64,000 nucleotides of DNA from Chaetoderma sp. LZ-2023a (GCA_034401795.1 CM067366.1:84120147-84184146); one strand, 5' to 3'. Numbered from the stretch's first letter, positions 33,940 through 45,990 are shown. Program-made: numbers and translations. The notes: generated by a model from the letters alone, not told the origin.

Positions 33940-34740
33940 TCAGATTTCGCGCCTTAATGCACCGTCAAACCAAGGTTTATCACCAGACCTAATTTTTATG
34001 ATGCTATTTGGGATGCATTCAGTTACCATATCTAGAAAGAAAGAGTTGAATAAATCACACATTTCATGTACATTTTCACAGGCCCCAAACAGAGGTACCC
34101 ATGATGTATTGAAAATATCGTTATTAAATTTTTCAAAATTGCCTTTTTTATAAACCAAAACTTTTCGTTTATACCTTCTTTTAATTTGTATTGGAATTTT
34201 TATAGCAACAAATGTTGCTGAATGATCACTATATTCCATGTATTCCTGGATCACACCTGACTCTACTGACTCAATGTTTCCATAAGTCAGTATTGGGTCA
34301 ATAAGCGTTGCAGTCGTTTCCGTTATGCGCGTTGATTCACTAATTAATTAATTCATATTGTATAAAGTGATAATGTTCTGGAGATTATGAAGAGCCGAAG
34401 GTAACAAGTTTTTATTTAAGTCATCCATAAGTATTAAAGGTAGAGGCGTGTCCACATCTCTGCCAATCGCTTTAGAAAGGTTTGACCAATATACCTGTGG
34501 AGAATCCGGTGACCGATAAAACAAACCTAGGATACATATTATAGTTCCATAAGTTATTTCTATATGACATGTGTTCTACGTCTTCTGTTTCCAAATCAAT
34601 GCGCCTTTTATATTGAAAAATTTGTGAGACATAAATTGGCAGTCCACTTTCTAATTGGTCCATAATAGTTATCTAATTTAACACCATCATCAGACACCGC
34701 ATTATCCAGTTTAGTTTCCGTAAATGAAACTATATCGTAA
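33940..34740 (-). pseudogene. R3 endonuclease domain, frameshifted
   Basis: Reads DYDIVSFTETKLDNAVSDDG (catalytic Glu motif SFTETKL), then across frames GLPIYVSQIFQYKRRIDLET and GLFYRSPDS, then MEYSDHSATFVAIKI, the terminal SDH motif. It nicks target DNA in active elements. At least two frameshifts and one stop separate the blocks. Confidence 0.75.
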
Positions 34741-34965
34741 TCACAAATCTTCATTTGGCGGGCCAGGATTGCTTTCAGTATCACCACATAATAACAGACT
34801 AAGTTTAACAATTGTAAGTAACACCATGCGTATATCTATAGCATATAATGACAGATGAACAGACTTAAAGGGAGCATTCTTATGGTCCATTCTTATATGA
34901 CATGAACCTATTTTTATGTGAAATAAACCTATGGCAGTCCTGTGTTGTTGTAGATCAGTACCCAT
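34741..34965 (-). CDS. R3 N-terminal segment with 2A-like ribosome-skipping motif
   Basis: 74-residue open frame. The stretch TIVKLSLLLC precedes GDTESNPGP at residues 61-69 (34785-34759). The 2A consensus is D-(V/I)-E-x-N-P-G-P, so only the Thr at the V/I position deviates. 2A-like sequences are established at the start of ORFs in some APE-type non-LTR elements of echinoderms, molluscs and amphioxus. The frame ends five residues after the motif with TGA. The endonuclease continues in another frame, so this copy cannot make the full protein. Activity of this variant is untested. Confidence 0.75.
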   Translation of the reverse strand: MGTDLQQHRTAIGLFHIKIGSCHIRMDHKNAPFKSVHLSLYAIDIRMVLLTIVKLSLLLCGDTESNPGPPNEDL

Positions 34966-34990
34966 TAAGTTATGGGTATACTGACATAAT

Positions 34991-35920
34991 CATTATACAG
35001 GGTCGCCATAAGGTATCTTTCATTGAACAATAATGGTTTCTTTTCATATGCATTATATATGATCGTTTTGATCTCTTTCCAAAGGTTGCAATCTGCACCT
35101 CTCGACAAAACTGGAATGGGTAAAACATAGAGACAGAATTTGACTAGCATAAGAAGTAGTAGGGAAACTAACGGATAGCTCAGGAAAAGTACTATAAATA
35201 TATGAATTTCTCTCTGAAGGACATTATTAATACATGAGTCACAGATAGTCGAAAAACATATACATGTTAAATCACAAAATAAGTATGTACAGAGAATTAT
35301 GTACAGTGAAAGTGGATAGTAAAACATGTGCGGTTGTTTGGTCATCGAGAACCACGTGTAACTTCCTAAACATTAACGCTAGGCTAGAAAAGTAGTTGTA
35401 GCACGCCGTGATATAATACCTAACATTATCTCCGTTTCTCCAATCAGGCGAGCTCAAACAGAAATGTTTGAGTGATAGCGACTTATAATACGAACACCAC
35501 TTACAGCCGTTTAATTATTTAAATACACCACAGCTGTATATCCAGAGAGATACGCTAAGTCGCATCTAGACTTCACGCGACGCGAGCGAGCGAAAGTGGC
35601 CATAACAAGCGCAACACACTCCCCCCACCTCCTCCGGAGGCGACGCTTGCGAAAGTCTTGCTCGCGTCGCCTCCAAAGGACTTAGAACAATATGCTATCA
35701 TTGCTACATCCACGTCGTGCGTCGCACAGCGCCCGATCCTGCGATGCGCTTCTGGAGTGGAAACGAGTTTTAAAAAGAGTAGCAGTTGAATAATCTATGT
35801 ACAGCACCACTGTGTGCCCTATTTCTACAGTATTTCCATGACTAAGTGACGCAGTGAAACAGCTAAAGATTTTGCCTTATTAACAGTATTCGTGTCACAA
35901 TAATATGCTAATATTTCATT
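34991..35920. other. R3 upstream flank and a CpG-rich patch
   Basis: 34966-35345 carries a hydrophobic minus-strand frame that may be R3 leader, which I cannot confirm. At 35570-35690 there is a CpG-rich inverted pair, GACGCGAGCGAGCGAAAGT against CTTGCTCGCGTCGCC, separated by CTCCTCCGGAGG. Confidence 0.35.
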
Positions 35921-36270
35921 AAAGGCACGTGTTCACAACCGAATGCTTGAAAATTTGTTAAAGGTGTATCGTTTTAGAAGCGTAATTTGCGTACCTCAGT
36001 GTAACACAACGAAATAAATCCTAACATAAGATGATTTCATTCCGTATAAGGTAATATTATTTTTTGTTTTAAACTTGAATTGGGAATACGTGTCTCTAAT
36101 TCAATTTCACAACTTTAAAATTAGGCGTATATTAATTTATAAGGAATGAAATAATCATATGCTCAGACTTATTTCGATTCATTACATTGATGTACATAAG
36201 TTAAGCCCTTAAAAGTATACAATATTATCAACTTTATTTTCAAACCTTCTGGTGTGAATGTGGACTTTTA
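35921..36270. repeat. Foldback family C copy
   Basis: AAAGGCACGTGTTCACAACC and GAATGCTTGAAAAT at left. TCATATGCTCAGACTTATTTCG, GCCCTTAAAAGTATACAA and TTCTGGTGTGAATGTGGAC at right are its reverse complement. About 350 bases, arms ~130 bases. Confidence 0.75.
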
Positions 36271-36435
36271 ACTTTTTACATGATTTTACACAAAAAGTTC
36301 ATATGCTTCATCGTGTTCTGCTCAAGCGCATTTTTGCGTGAAAGCTTTTTACTAATTCGATAAAGTTAGTAGCGAGGGATTGCGGATACAACTTTAAGAA
36401 TAATGGCGTGAAGGAATACATAGAATGTACGGATT

Positions 36436-37264
36436 CTGTTAAAGCTAGGATTCCATAAGCGCTGATGCGGATGCGGATGCGGTACAAATCGAATATAATT
36501 AACTTCAATGTGTGATTCCATATGCGCGGAAGCGGACGCGGAACGACATGCGGATGCGGAAGCGATTTTCTCAATCGCTACATGTAGCTATCCAAACGTT
36601 CGGCGCTCACACCCGCGTGGGTGGGGATGGGGTGGGCGTTGGGGGGGGGGCGTTGGTGGGCTGGGGGTCACTAGATCACGTCAAAGGTAGAGAGTTTTCC
36701 TGTACTTTAAAGGAAATCTCACCTGATCTTATACTAACCATTCATGTGATAGAAGAATTTGCCACCCATAATCCATCCCTCACATTTTAGCTTTTTATCA
36801 TGACGACAACGAAAGATATTCAGCAACAACTTCCAGTCAAATTAGTTTCAAAATATTCAACGGGATGGGTATTCCATAATAAAGAATGTAATGCTTTGGC
36901 ACTTAAATGACATCACACACTATCACTTGAGGAGACAAAATGGTGGCGATCACTGTTCAACATTTACGCGATGTTACAAAGCAGATAATCGAGATACCGC
37001 TAAGGGAATGTGACAGGATATGAATGATATGGAATCTATAAACCATAATCTATCGGTACAATACAGCATTTGAGGTCAGATTAGCATCCCTTTAAGCACG
37101 CGCATTGTAGCAGGCATGTTTCCCTCTCGGTATCTCCAACGAAATGAAGGAATAAACTCATGTATTATGCCGCTTATATGCAAACAAACAACGTGGGTAT
37201 TCTGTACACCAAAACACATATGCCTACTGCATCCGCACCCGCGCTTATAGAATCCTAGCTTAAA
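36436..37264. repeat. Pair of inverted arms about 750 bp apart
   Basis: AAAGCTAGGATTCCATAAGC, then GCTGATGCGGATGCGG, at 36440-36472 is the inverted counterpart of CTGCATCCGCACCCGCGCTT, then ATAGAATCCTAGCTTAAAGC, at 37226-37264. Extra GCGGATGCGG motifs lie at 36525-36565. Possible ends of a DNA element. The interior has no transposase that I recognise. Confidence 0.5.
36806..36862. repeat. Right half of a B-type core hairpin
   Basis: AGCAACAACTTCCAGTCAAA, then TTAGTTTCAAAATATTCAAC. The left arm is missing. It lies inside the previous inverted pair. Confidence 0.65.
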
Positions 37265-38016
37265 GCTGTCGAAAATAGATGTGTGTATGTTCATAACACG
37301 AAAATAATTACACATCTTTGTTAGTATTTCTTTAAGCCGTCCATAAAACGGGATTTTGATCAACAGCTTGATGGAAGTCCAGGCGAATGTTGAACCAACA
37401 AAACAGCACAAAGATGGCGACAAGGGGCTACTATCATAAGGTCACTTATAACAGACGACAACAAACAAGACACATGCCATTGTCAGATGTCTTTACGACG
37501 ATGTTATTTAATACCACACTGGTTTTAATTTAAATATTAAATTTCCTGAAAATCTAGAGAATCAATTTCGAAATCTTTAAAATTTTAAAACAATTATACG
37601 AAAACTAGTTGCTACCATTCTACCAATCTGCCATAGGCGATTATTTTATTTTTATTCAACAGAATATTAACACAGCCATGTAAATATCATAGAGGCATCT
37701 CGGGCTACGTGAATACAGAAGGAACGGAAGCAGACGACAAGGGGATAACATTTCCTTAGCAGACGTTGTACTTGAAGTGGAGGGATCATTGATTGCCTGC
37801 TTTCTCAGTAGATCGCATTTCATATTCTGTAAAGCTCACCATCATAAATCTGATCTCTTACCAAACCATACAGCGTTACTCAAAATGACACGCCGCATCT
37901 TCCAATTCAAACCAGGATCCGCAATGAAGGTTCAAACGAAAATATTGTGACTGATTTGTCTGAGAGTTAATTCAGTAACAGCTTTCAAGAAAATTATTTA
38001 GAGAACTCTTCGGCAA
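37265..38016. other. Non-coding, no gene seen
   Basis: The 115-codon minus frame at 37076-37423 has no recognisable domain and I do not call it. Confidence 0.4.
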
Positions 38017-38324
38017 TGGACCTTTCCAGTTTATCCATCCTTCATATGACGTCATAATCAACTACGTGACGTGTATGATGGCGTTATAATAAATAACGTA
38101 CGAATTGTATGACTTTACTAATTTGTTTGGCCGCTGCTGCTTCTATAGCCAGCAACAGCACCAAATTAAATTAGTTTCAAAATATCCAACAGTTTACCTG
38201 TACCGTTCTCTGGAAATTGATAGTCAGCGAGTTTAGGGATCGACCGATCGCAACACGAGCGAGGTGTAGGTGGAGCTTAGCTAGAGATGGGCGGGGCATA
38301 GCTAAACAGGAAAGGTCTATTACG
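38017..38324. repeat. Foldback family B copy, inverted
   Basis: AATGGACCTTTCCAGTTTAT, TATGACGTCATAATCAACTA, core GCTGCTGCTTCTATAGCCAG and CAACAGCACC, then GGCGGGGCATAGCTAAACAGG and GAAAGGTCTATTA. The left hairpin arm is shortened. Confidence 0.75.
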
Positions 38325-39085
38325 TTTGATTATGCTGTAATGAGAAGCCGGGATTCCGGAGTCGAAAGTAAAATGTTTTATCAATCGTTGTCCGGTACCG
38401 TATTTATCGGATTTACTTTGTACAGATCGCGATTAGAGATAGTATCGGGCCAGTAGCTCACGATAAACCGTAGCAAAAGCTTAGCCGTAGAGATAAAGAA
38501 ATCCTAGGCCTGTTTGTGAAGCTAACAAAACAAGGATCAAGAGATAGGAAGATTTCGATGTTTAGATCAAGATGTCATGTTTATTAAAGTCACCGTTAAA
38601 CTTGCCTCCCTAACATGATCTCCTGGTCTCACGACTATAAGCTTTTCGACCAGGAAGTCCATTGCATAGCGTGATCTACTGATACAAACTTCTATAGGCG
38701 AATCTCTTAATATGAGTACAGCAAATTTTTATCACACAATCTCGTGAATTCAGTATCATTAGCTTTGTAATCGGAATCTCATACATAGTGAGTCCATCGT
38801 TGTCCCTGTGTGGACTACATTAACAGCAACTCTTGATCTAAGTATTCAAAGTAGTCCACTTATACTATATTGATCTAAGTACGGGAAGCTTCCGTAGCAG
38901 AAACTCTTAACGTGAATAATATATAAGCTTCCTGCTAGCAGAATCTCTCGATCTATGTAGGCCTAAGTTTTCACATAACGATCTCCTGATAAATGTACAT
39001 ACCTAAGATGATCCCGTGATCGTTGTACTTTAAGCTTTCATAACAGGACTTCAGTACTACGTGATTCTCTAGCAGAACCTCCCCT
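38325..39085. other. Non-coding, no gene seen
   Basis: Contains a run of similar short phrases (GATCTCCTGGTCTC, GATCTACTGATAC, TGATCTAAGTA) spaced irregularly. Possibly a very old tandem repeat. Confidence 0.3.
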
Positions 39086-39087
39086 GA

Positions 39088-39172
39088 TGGCGCAGGTTAC
39101 TGGGCCGGCTCAGGGCCAATACTGCGCCGCATTGCTTCAGTAACTGCCCAGTAACTTGTGTTATCATGGTCT
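39088..39172. repeat. Foldback family E copy
   Basis: GGCGCAGGTTACTGGGCCGG at left pairs with CTGCCCAGTAACTTGTGTTA at right. Confidence 0.7.
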
Positions 39173-39204
39173 TAATGTGAGAGTCTCTGTAGCAGGAACA
39201 GTGA

Positions 39205-39575
39205 AGGAATCCAGTCCATCCCAAGCTAAGCTCCACCCATGGTTCGCCCGTGTTGGGATCAAGCGATCATTGCACGCTCTGAATCACAATTTCCAGAGAA
39301 ACATACTGATAAACTGGTAAATGTTTTGAAACTAATTTTACTCAGTGCTGTTGCTGACTATAGCAGGAACAGCGCTCAGTCAAATTAGTTTCAAAATATT
39401 CAACGGCATGCTTATTAAATAGTAAAGACATACAATTCGTACAACAACGTTTAGTCCGTCAGCTTATCTACGTCATTCATGGCGTCATTGATTATGGCGT
39501 CATAATACACGTTACGTATTTGATTATGGCGTCATATGATGGATGGATAAGCTGAAAACCGCCATTGTCTTCACC
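39205..39575. repeat. Foldback family B copy
   Basis: AGGAATCCAGTCCATCCC (alternative end type), AAGCTCCACCCATGGTTCG, core CAGTGCTGTTGCTGACTATA and GCAGGAACAGCGCTCAGTC, then ATTCGTACAACAACG and three GGCGTCAT-type motifs to GATGGATGGATAAGCTG. Confidence 0.7.
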
Positions 39576-39867
39576 TCTGTAAGCTTCCCTGGGATCTTTG
39601 GATCTCTGTCCCGTAAGTCTCCCTAGCCTGGCATGGTGATGTCCTGCCTGATCTAGGCCCTGTAAACTTCCCATGCAGAGTTTCTTGCTCTGAGTATCTC
39701 TTCAAAAAGGATATATTAATGTATTTAGGCCATACAGATCTATAGAGCTCTAAATGCTTCAAATTTCCAGCGTATAATACCTTGACCTAATAATGCAAGC
39801 TTTCCCGCTAGAAGCTCTTGATATTTGTACTGAAAGATTCTCTGTGCGCGTATTTATCAGCAAACCA

Positions 39868-40005
39868 ATTGAGGAATCCAGTTTATCAATCAATCAAATG
39901 ACGTCATAATCAACTAGGGCCTACGGGACGTGTATGATGGCGTCATAATCAATTTTACATCAGGAATGATTTGAATTAATCCGTTTCAAATGCTTAATAG
40001 TGTAG
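39868..40005. repeat. Family B end fragment
   Basis: GAGGAATCCAGTTTATCAATC, then ATGACGTCATAATCAACTAG and GATGGCGTCATAATCAATT. Only the TGACGTCA arm remains. Confidence 0.65.
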
Positions 40006-42549
40006 CCTCCTGGTGTGCACACTGGTCCACTGGACAAGCTCGTTCTGCGGTACCTCCGGTGTGCGGTGCGTTTGGACAAGGCTGCTGGTTAGCTGCAGAT
40101 CTCTGGGTTGCGGATCCGGTGTTGCACATTGCCGGATTATACAAAGACTGACTTCTAGAGCCGGTGGAACATTCACGTTCCAGTGGGGTCATGCGACCAT
40201 CGCCGCAGAAGTTGAACTGCACGGTCTCATCCTCGTTGTTGGTGTCACTGGTGTGACGGTCCTAGAGCTCCATTTAAGGCGGGGACATAATTAAATACAT
40301 ACAATAATTACAATCGTAACAGTCAAGCAATGGTGCTCGTTTGCTGCTACATGAGAGAAGTCAAGTACATAGGGTCAAGCTGATGACTCGCCATCATGGT
40401 CCTCGCCAGAGGCACCTCACAGATCATAATCTGTGAGGCATCCCCGCAAAGGAGGGTCCTAACGCGGCTACTAAGCAAGTTTAATATAAACTATATTACC
40501 CTTAACACAAACATTATTTGTTGTGAGAGGAAAGTGCCTCGCGCGGGCCTCCGTCACAGGAAAATGCCTACAACGCCGAAGCGGAGGAAGAGATATGGCA
40601 AAAAGGGCCACTCTCTTGTTCAAACCAATTTAAGTAAGAGTCAATCTAGTGAAATTATAAGTTTAATGTGATGCACGCTGTATTACGTGAAGATGAGGTT
40701 GATGATTTCCGCAGAATTCAACACTGTCATCTTATGTAAATTCAAAGATACTGAATTAATAGTTTCCGCTTTATTTATGCGGTTCTTCTGCTAGATCCTA
40801 TCCTTACATTTAGTTTTTGGGTCCAGATCAAGGTTAAGCCGCAAATGGCAATGTATTCTAACTATCTTTAACAGGCGAGATGGCTCGCTGACCACATGGT
40901 CACCCTCACGGAGCATCCTCCTCAGGTAGACAGCATGCGGAAACATCATGAGATGAAAGCTCCGGAATCATATAACGATCCCGTCACCATCGCATCATGA
41001 TGATATATAACAGCACAGGGATGAGTCACATTACAAAAGCATTGGAAAGCACCTATAAGTTTAGGGTGGGGATAAAGAGGCAGCTATCCAACTTTAGCGA
41101 CCTTCCCATGAGGGTGTGGTGGGTTCTAAGACCGCACCCAGTCACTGATAGAGTTAGATGGAGAGCTGAGTTCTGTCCGTCACCAGCGTGTCGGGGGTAG
41201 ATCATGTGCGATCCGCACCCGGGGAATTAACGTTTTACCTGTCTTTACTGTTAAGAGAAATTCACCCAGAGATGCACCGCGGGCCAGTAACTAAAATATT
41301 TTCGCAGTGCTTCCTACTGTGACGTGGTTATCTAACTAACTAGTATATGAAGATACAAGGGAAGTGTATGCGGTTATCGTCACTTTGCTTCTAACGTCTC
41401 TGAAACCCCAATAGTTTCACAGTCAGCTCTAAACAACGTGATGGACGGAGGTCCAAAGAATTAATAAACCCGGAGGCTGGAGGAGTGTAGACAGAGACAA
41501 TTACTCATATAATGGAGGCCTTAAAGTATAAGGCCAATTTATACAACCTAGCCGGTGTGCGGTGTTACATATTCGCTACTCCCGAAAAAGAGACTCCTAT
41601 AGAGCATTCATCCCTACTACTATAAACCTATCCTATGATCTAAAATAGTTCGGGTTTAGTCGACCGCATGTCATGTTCACGCAATGAGAACATGAACAAC
41701 GACCTCAGTGAAAAAGTGATGCTATGGGGAACAAGGTGGTGCGGTTGTTGTTGCTGGATTGTGTAGCCTAGCGAACTGCGGTTCCAATGTGTTTATATAA
41801 AATAAGCAAAACATATAACTAGGATGGGAACTGCCATAACTTATCACAAAACAGTAAAATCGAAGATCCAACGACCTTGACATTGCTTATGGGCACAAAA
41901 ACAAAAATAATATATACATTGTAATAATAAACTATAAAAATGCGGTCTCAAGCAACCGCCGGGTACCTATTAGTCATCAGTACCTATTACACAAAAGTAA
42001 TACATGAATATAATAATAATATAACAATGACTGAGTACCTATTAGTCATAGGTACGGAAAAAGTTCAGGAATCACAGTAATTGAAACGATACACATTGGG
42101 AACCGAGATGGGATGATGCGTAAGTCAGGGAAAACGGCGGGTGAACTGTTTGATGCGACTCATTCTCAGGAATGGTGAAGAAGAACGTTTGCGGATGCGG
42201 ATGGCTAGTAGCTAGTCACGTCTATCCACAAAGTTAATAATTTAAGCGGTATGCTGAAAGTTCCGTACTGGTGCGGAAGCTGCCCTGTAGTTGTGGAGGG
42301 CTACGGATGAAAGTTTAAAAAGCGAATGCATTCTGGCGGATCACAAGACGAGATGCATCGAATCGCTCGTACGATGCATCCGGCAATGTCCCCTGGCTGC
42401 GGTCAAAACATTTAAAGTCTAACACAAAACATGTCTCAAAACCGAATGTCACCGCAGTTGGCAATAGGGAGCCGGCTATACGGTTAGCAGTTGGCCACAA
42501 CTCGCTTATCTCAGACCAGGTACCTCACCACCACCAGTTCTCTCCTAAC
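40006..42549. other. Unassigned block with higher GC
   Basis: Composition differs from its neighbours. A 91-codon plus frame (40396-40671) ends in a basic stretch (KRRKRYGKKGHS) and starts ATG in a fair context, but I recognise no family. GGTGTGCGGTG occurs at 40058 and 41551. It could be a degraded LTR-type element or 5' exons of a gene driven by the promoter-like cluster at 42.6 kb. Neither is proven. Confidence 0.35.
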
Positions 42550-42700
42550 TGCTCTGGATTCTGATTTTCCAGTCCCTTTATACTACTCATGACGTCACAA
42601 CTGGAGCACTACAGCCAATCAGTGACCGAGCTACAGAGGCAGGGAAGCGGGTCACGCGACGAGCTATCGTACCCACGCGCTGAGTGTACGCATGCGCTAA
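42550..42700 (-). promoter_or_regulatory. Promoter-like cluster, transcription leftwards
   Basis: On the minus strand, in order, an NRF1-like ACGCATGCGC palindrome (42688-42697), a CCAAT box (CTGATTGG, 42622-42615), a perfect cAMP-response element TGACGTCA (42597-42590) and TATAAAGG (42583-42576), followed by TCAGAATCC as a possible initiator near 42560. Spacing and order are those of a classic core promoter. The transcript it would drive is unknown. Confidence 0.5.
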
Positions 42701-43093
42701 GCCTATAGAGTTGTATATTTTGAAAGGAATTTGCTGTTTTAATTAACGATAACTCAGCCATTTCTCGACCGATTTTAAAATAGTAAAAAGATTTAGAATC
42801 CTCGCAAGAACTACGAGGAAAGTGTAAACTAGAGGAATTATAAGTACCGACTCGGTACAAAATTGATGCTTTTTCTCTCCAACGCGCGTTGGTAAGCAAT
42901 CTCTGACGCCCGCGCAAGCGCGCTAGGCGATCTTACGGACTAGGGGTAAAAATTAACTTCTATCGACAACAAATTGTATCGGTAGCGTACATTGGTTACA
43001 TAATTTAAGTCACCATGATAGCCATAGGGCTCGTGATGTGAACTATGACTACGGTACTTTATCCCATAAAGATACAAGTTTGCATTACATTAT

Positions 43094-43402
43094 ACAAGGT
43101 GCACGTTCCACACCAGAATGCTTGAAAATAAAGTTGTTAAAATTGAATACTTTCAGAGGCTTTAAATGCGGGCCAAGATGTAATTAATATAACTTTTTTA
43201 CGTTGTGAAATTTAATTAGAGACACGTGTCCCTATTCAAATTTATAACTAAAGAAATTATACATAGTTATGTGGCATGGAATCATCATATGTTAAGATTT
43301 ATTTCGTTTCATTACATTGGGCTAGACAATTTAAGCCTCTAAAAGTATACAATTTTAACAAGTTTATTTTTAAGCTTTCTGCTGCGAATGTGTACCTTTA
43401 AA
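43094..43402. repeat. Foldback family C, best copy
   Basis: ACAAGGTGCACGTTCCACAC, GAATGCTTGAAAATAAAG and TTGAATACTTTCAGAGGC at left. TTAAGCCTCTAAAAGTATAC, TTATTTTTAAGCTTTCTGC and GAATGTGTACCTTTAA at right. About 309 bases, arms over 120 bases. Confidence 0.8.
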
Positions 43403-43655
43403 TGGAATGTTAATAGTAGAGGCATCTAATTGTAGAACAATTTTCAGAGTGGTGGTGGGGGGGGGGCGGCACCCCAGACACTCCACCACCCCCACCCCAA
43501 CCCCTCTACAGGAAGGGGATAATTTACTGAAAGTTAGTAGCAATTTTCTCTCAAATTATAGAATTATTTTCAGCATCAGCATTCATAATCCGTGTAAAGC
43601 CTTGTACAATATAGATATGTATACCATATATCAAATACTGCAGCCTAAAACCCTG

Positions 43656-43722
43656 ATAACGCATGTTACGGGGCTGTTCTGGGCCAGTATTGGCCTGGTA
43701 CCGGCCCAGTAACCTGCGTTAT
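43656..43722. repeat. Foldback family E copy
   Basis: CTG then ATAACGCATGTTACGGGGCT, with GGCCCAGTAACCTGCGTTAT at right. The right-hand trinucleotide has changed. Confidence 0.75.
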
Positions 43723-45990
43723 GTTTGTAGTGTGCCCTCTAGCATGCGTCAGCTCGCTCATCGTCAACAGTATTGCGGAATATTGTCAATATGATACCCC
43801 AGCAAACGCTTTTGTAAACTGTTTATCTGATCGGTTTAAATGTCGTGTAAATTGTTCAAATAATTGAAAATCTACAAACTCTGACAGCCGATAAACACTG
43901 CACACATTTCAAACCTGCCAACGATGACCGCGAACGGCAGACGACGGTTGTGGGATAAATATTTGCCAATTATCGGCCATTAGCGAGTAGAGATAGACCC
44001 TTGAGGTATAAACTCGACCACACCAAGAGGAAACCCTACATCTTGTTTATAACAATCTCTCTCTTCTTCTTTCCCTCTTTCTCATGCATTAACAATTCTT
44101 CAACCTCTCTTCCGCACCCCATTATATTCTCTTCCATCCCTCCTTACCTATCTTCATTTCCATGTCTTCTCAGCCAACCCACACCACCCCACCACCTATC
44201 CCGCCACCTCACTCACCATCCTCTGCCATCTAGTACATTCTATTCTGTTCTAGCATGTATGTCTCCCGTCTTTACATTAGGCGCAATTATTCTGATAGCT
44301 TTGAATATAGACAATTGTTATCCAATGGCCACAACTCTACAAGTGCATATATCAGGCTATGGGTCTATTGTATAATGTATTAGGCCTCTTTCTGGCCAGT
44401 CAGTTTGGACTATGTCTACTGTTGTAGATTCACGTATTAACATCTTACAACTAGTAGGCCTATTGCGTAAATAAAATCGGATTTCAACCTCTCTGATAAC
44501 TCGGGTTTGTTGTTGAGTTATCGGCCTTCAATATAAGCGTTGCTGAGTGTAAAGTATGGAAAGTTAACACTATGAAGCTAAGAAGCATTCGTAGTGATAA
44601 TGTAGCGAGGTTCCACCATCCGAAATGTGTGATCATGCGTCTGTGTTTCTTCATCCTCCTTTGATCCACTTTCCACGATAACTCGGAAAATTGATGTATA
44701 CTAACTTCTAAGAAATACACGCGCGCTTGCATCTATGCAATCTTGCTCTGTTCTGTGTTTCCACGTATATCATTGATCCTATAACTTGACGTTTCCAACA
44801 TACCGTTTTGTAATGTACAATTAATGTTATATATCCGTCATAGGATACTGCGAATCCTTTTCAACAACTCTACTTAAACCTATCATATATCAGGGCGCAT
44901 TCCTGATGGCATGATCTTGCAGATATAGGCTCATACTTGTTTATGAGTCATGATGAGTGCATGTACCGCACGCGAACAACCTTTGTAGCGAATTGCACAC
45001 CAATAATTTGCGCCGATACTTGGCCGTGCGCGAGTCACGGAAACATAAAACATTGTTCTCTAGCAATGTTTCCGATACCAAATATGTTGTATACTTCTAT
45101 AAGCAAACCCCTGCGCGATTGTAAATACATTCTGTTCTTTTACATCGATTATTGGTCTCGAACAATCACGTCTAATTTAAAATGTCAACCTAGTCTGAAC
45201 TCGCATTTTAGCGACATGATGCGAGATCATGACAATTGGCTTAGACCACTCTTTGCCAATTGTGTACAGCAGTCCATGATTTAAATCAACACGGGGGTTG
45301 CAAACAGATGCAAATGTGTCATTTAAACAGGTGGAAGAAAACTAATACATCCATGGATTATAATGAAGAAACCAGTGATTCTAATAAGGGACCTTTTGAG
45401 GGTATATACCACCAAAGTTCAGCCTGGGACCCCAAAAAGACTAGTAATGGCAGTGGGTCCCATGAGGCCACTGGAAATCTTTTATGAGTGTTAAATACTA
45501 AGTAGGTACTACTTAATACATAGATAATTCATAGTTGTGAGTCCATGGTACACTGTAATTTTAGCATGAATGAGATAATACTGCTTGGGAACTCCACATT
45601 TGAGTTTTGGGACCCCAAGATTTCATCTGGGGACCCTAAGATTTCAAGGTGTGGGGTCCTTCAGACCGCCAAAATTTAGATGCGATGAGAAACACTTGAA
45701 GAACCTAAAAAGGTTATTCAAGGCTAAATAGTGGTTAGTTGCTACTGCTGGTGATTGTGAAAACACAGAATTAGTATACATGCAATATTTACACAGAGAC
45801 CAAACGTACTACGACTGGATCTTTCTTTATTATTTTTTCATCATCATGATTCTTGGTTCGCATCTCATTCTGTATAACCAAGATTGGCATCGAGTCGGTA
45901 CGAAATAGCAGAACGAGACAGATACTCCCAAGTCCCAAGACACTCCGATCAGTCGCTAATGTATGTCGAGATTGGATGATTTCACGTGCC
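43723..45990. other. Non-coding, no gene recognised
   Basis: A pyrimidine-rich plus-strand stretch at 44040-44230 gives a 124-codon frame without domains. GGGACCCCAAGATTTCA-like phrases repeat at 45610-45660 (twice) and 45430. No splice-supported exon. Confidence 0.4.

Larger units (their letters stand above)
31672..34990 (-). mobile_element. R3: CR1/jockey-like non-LTR retrotransposon, inactive
   Basis: Minus-strand order: short leader with a 2A-like motif, AP-type endonuclease, reverse transcriptase and a C-terminal Cys/His module. The reading frame is broken by several frameshifts, including near 34650, 33270, 33040 and 31830. A catalytic Asp is replaced. Homology continues past 31822 in another frame (CPKWENERSNLIDSLQKLHS) to about 31680, where a GTGC microsatellite cuts it, so the 3' end is lost. 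It is among the two longest elements in the window. No host gene is seen around it. Confidence 0.85.

Noticed and set aside
34965-35345. 126-codon hydrophobic frame upstream of R3
   Set aside because: AT-rich DNA gives Leu/Ile/Phe frames easily. It could be R3 leader, but no motif supports it.
37076-37423. 115-codon minus-strand frame
   Set aside because: No domain, partly inside an inverted-repeat structure, composition like surrounding DNA.
40860-40925. GGCGAGATGGCTCGCTGACC resembling a tRNA D-arm
   Set aside because: No matching anticodon stem, B-box or acceptor stem.
44001-44375. 124-codon frame rich in Pro, Ser and His
   Set aside because: Arises from a pyrimidine-rich stretch. No homology seen by eye.
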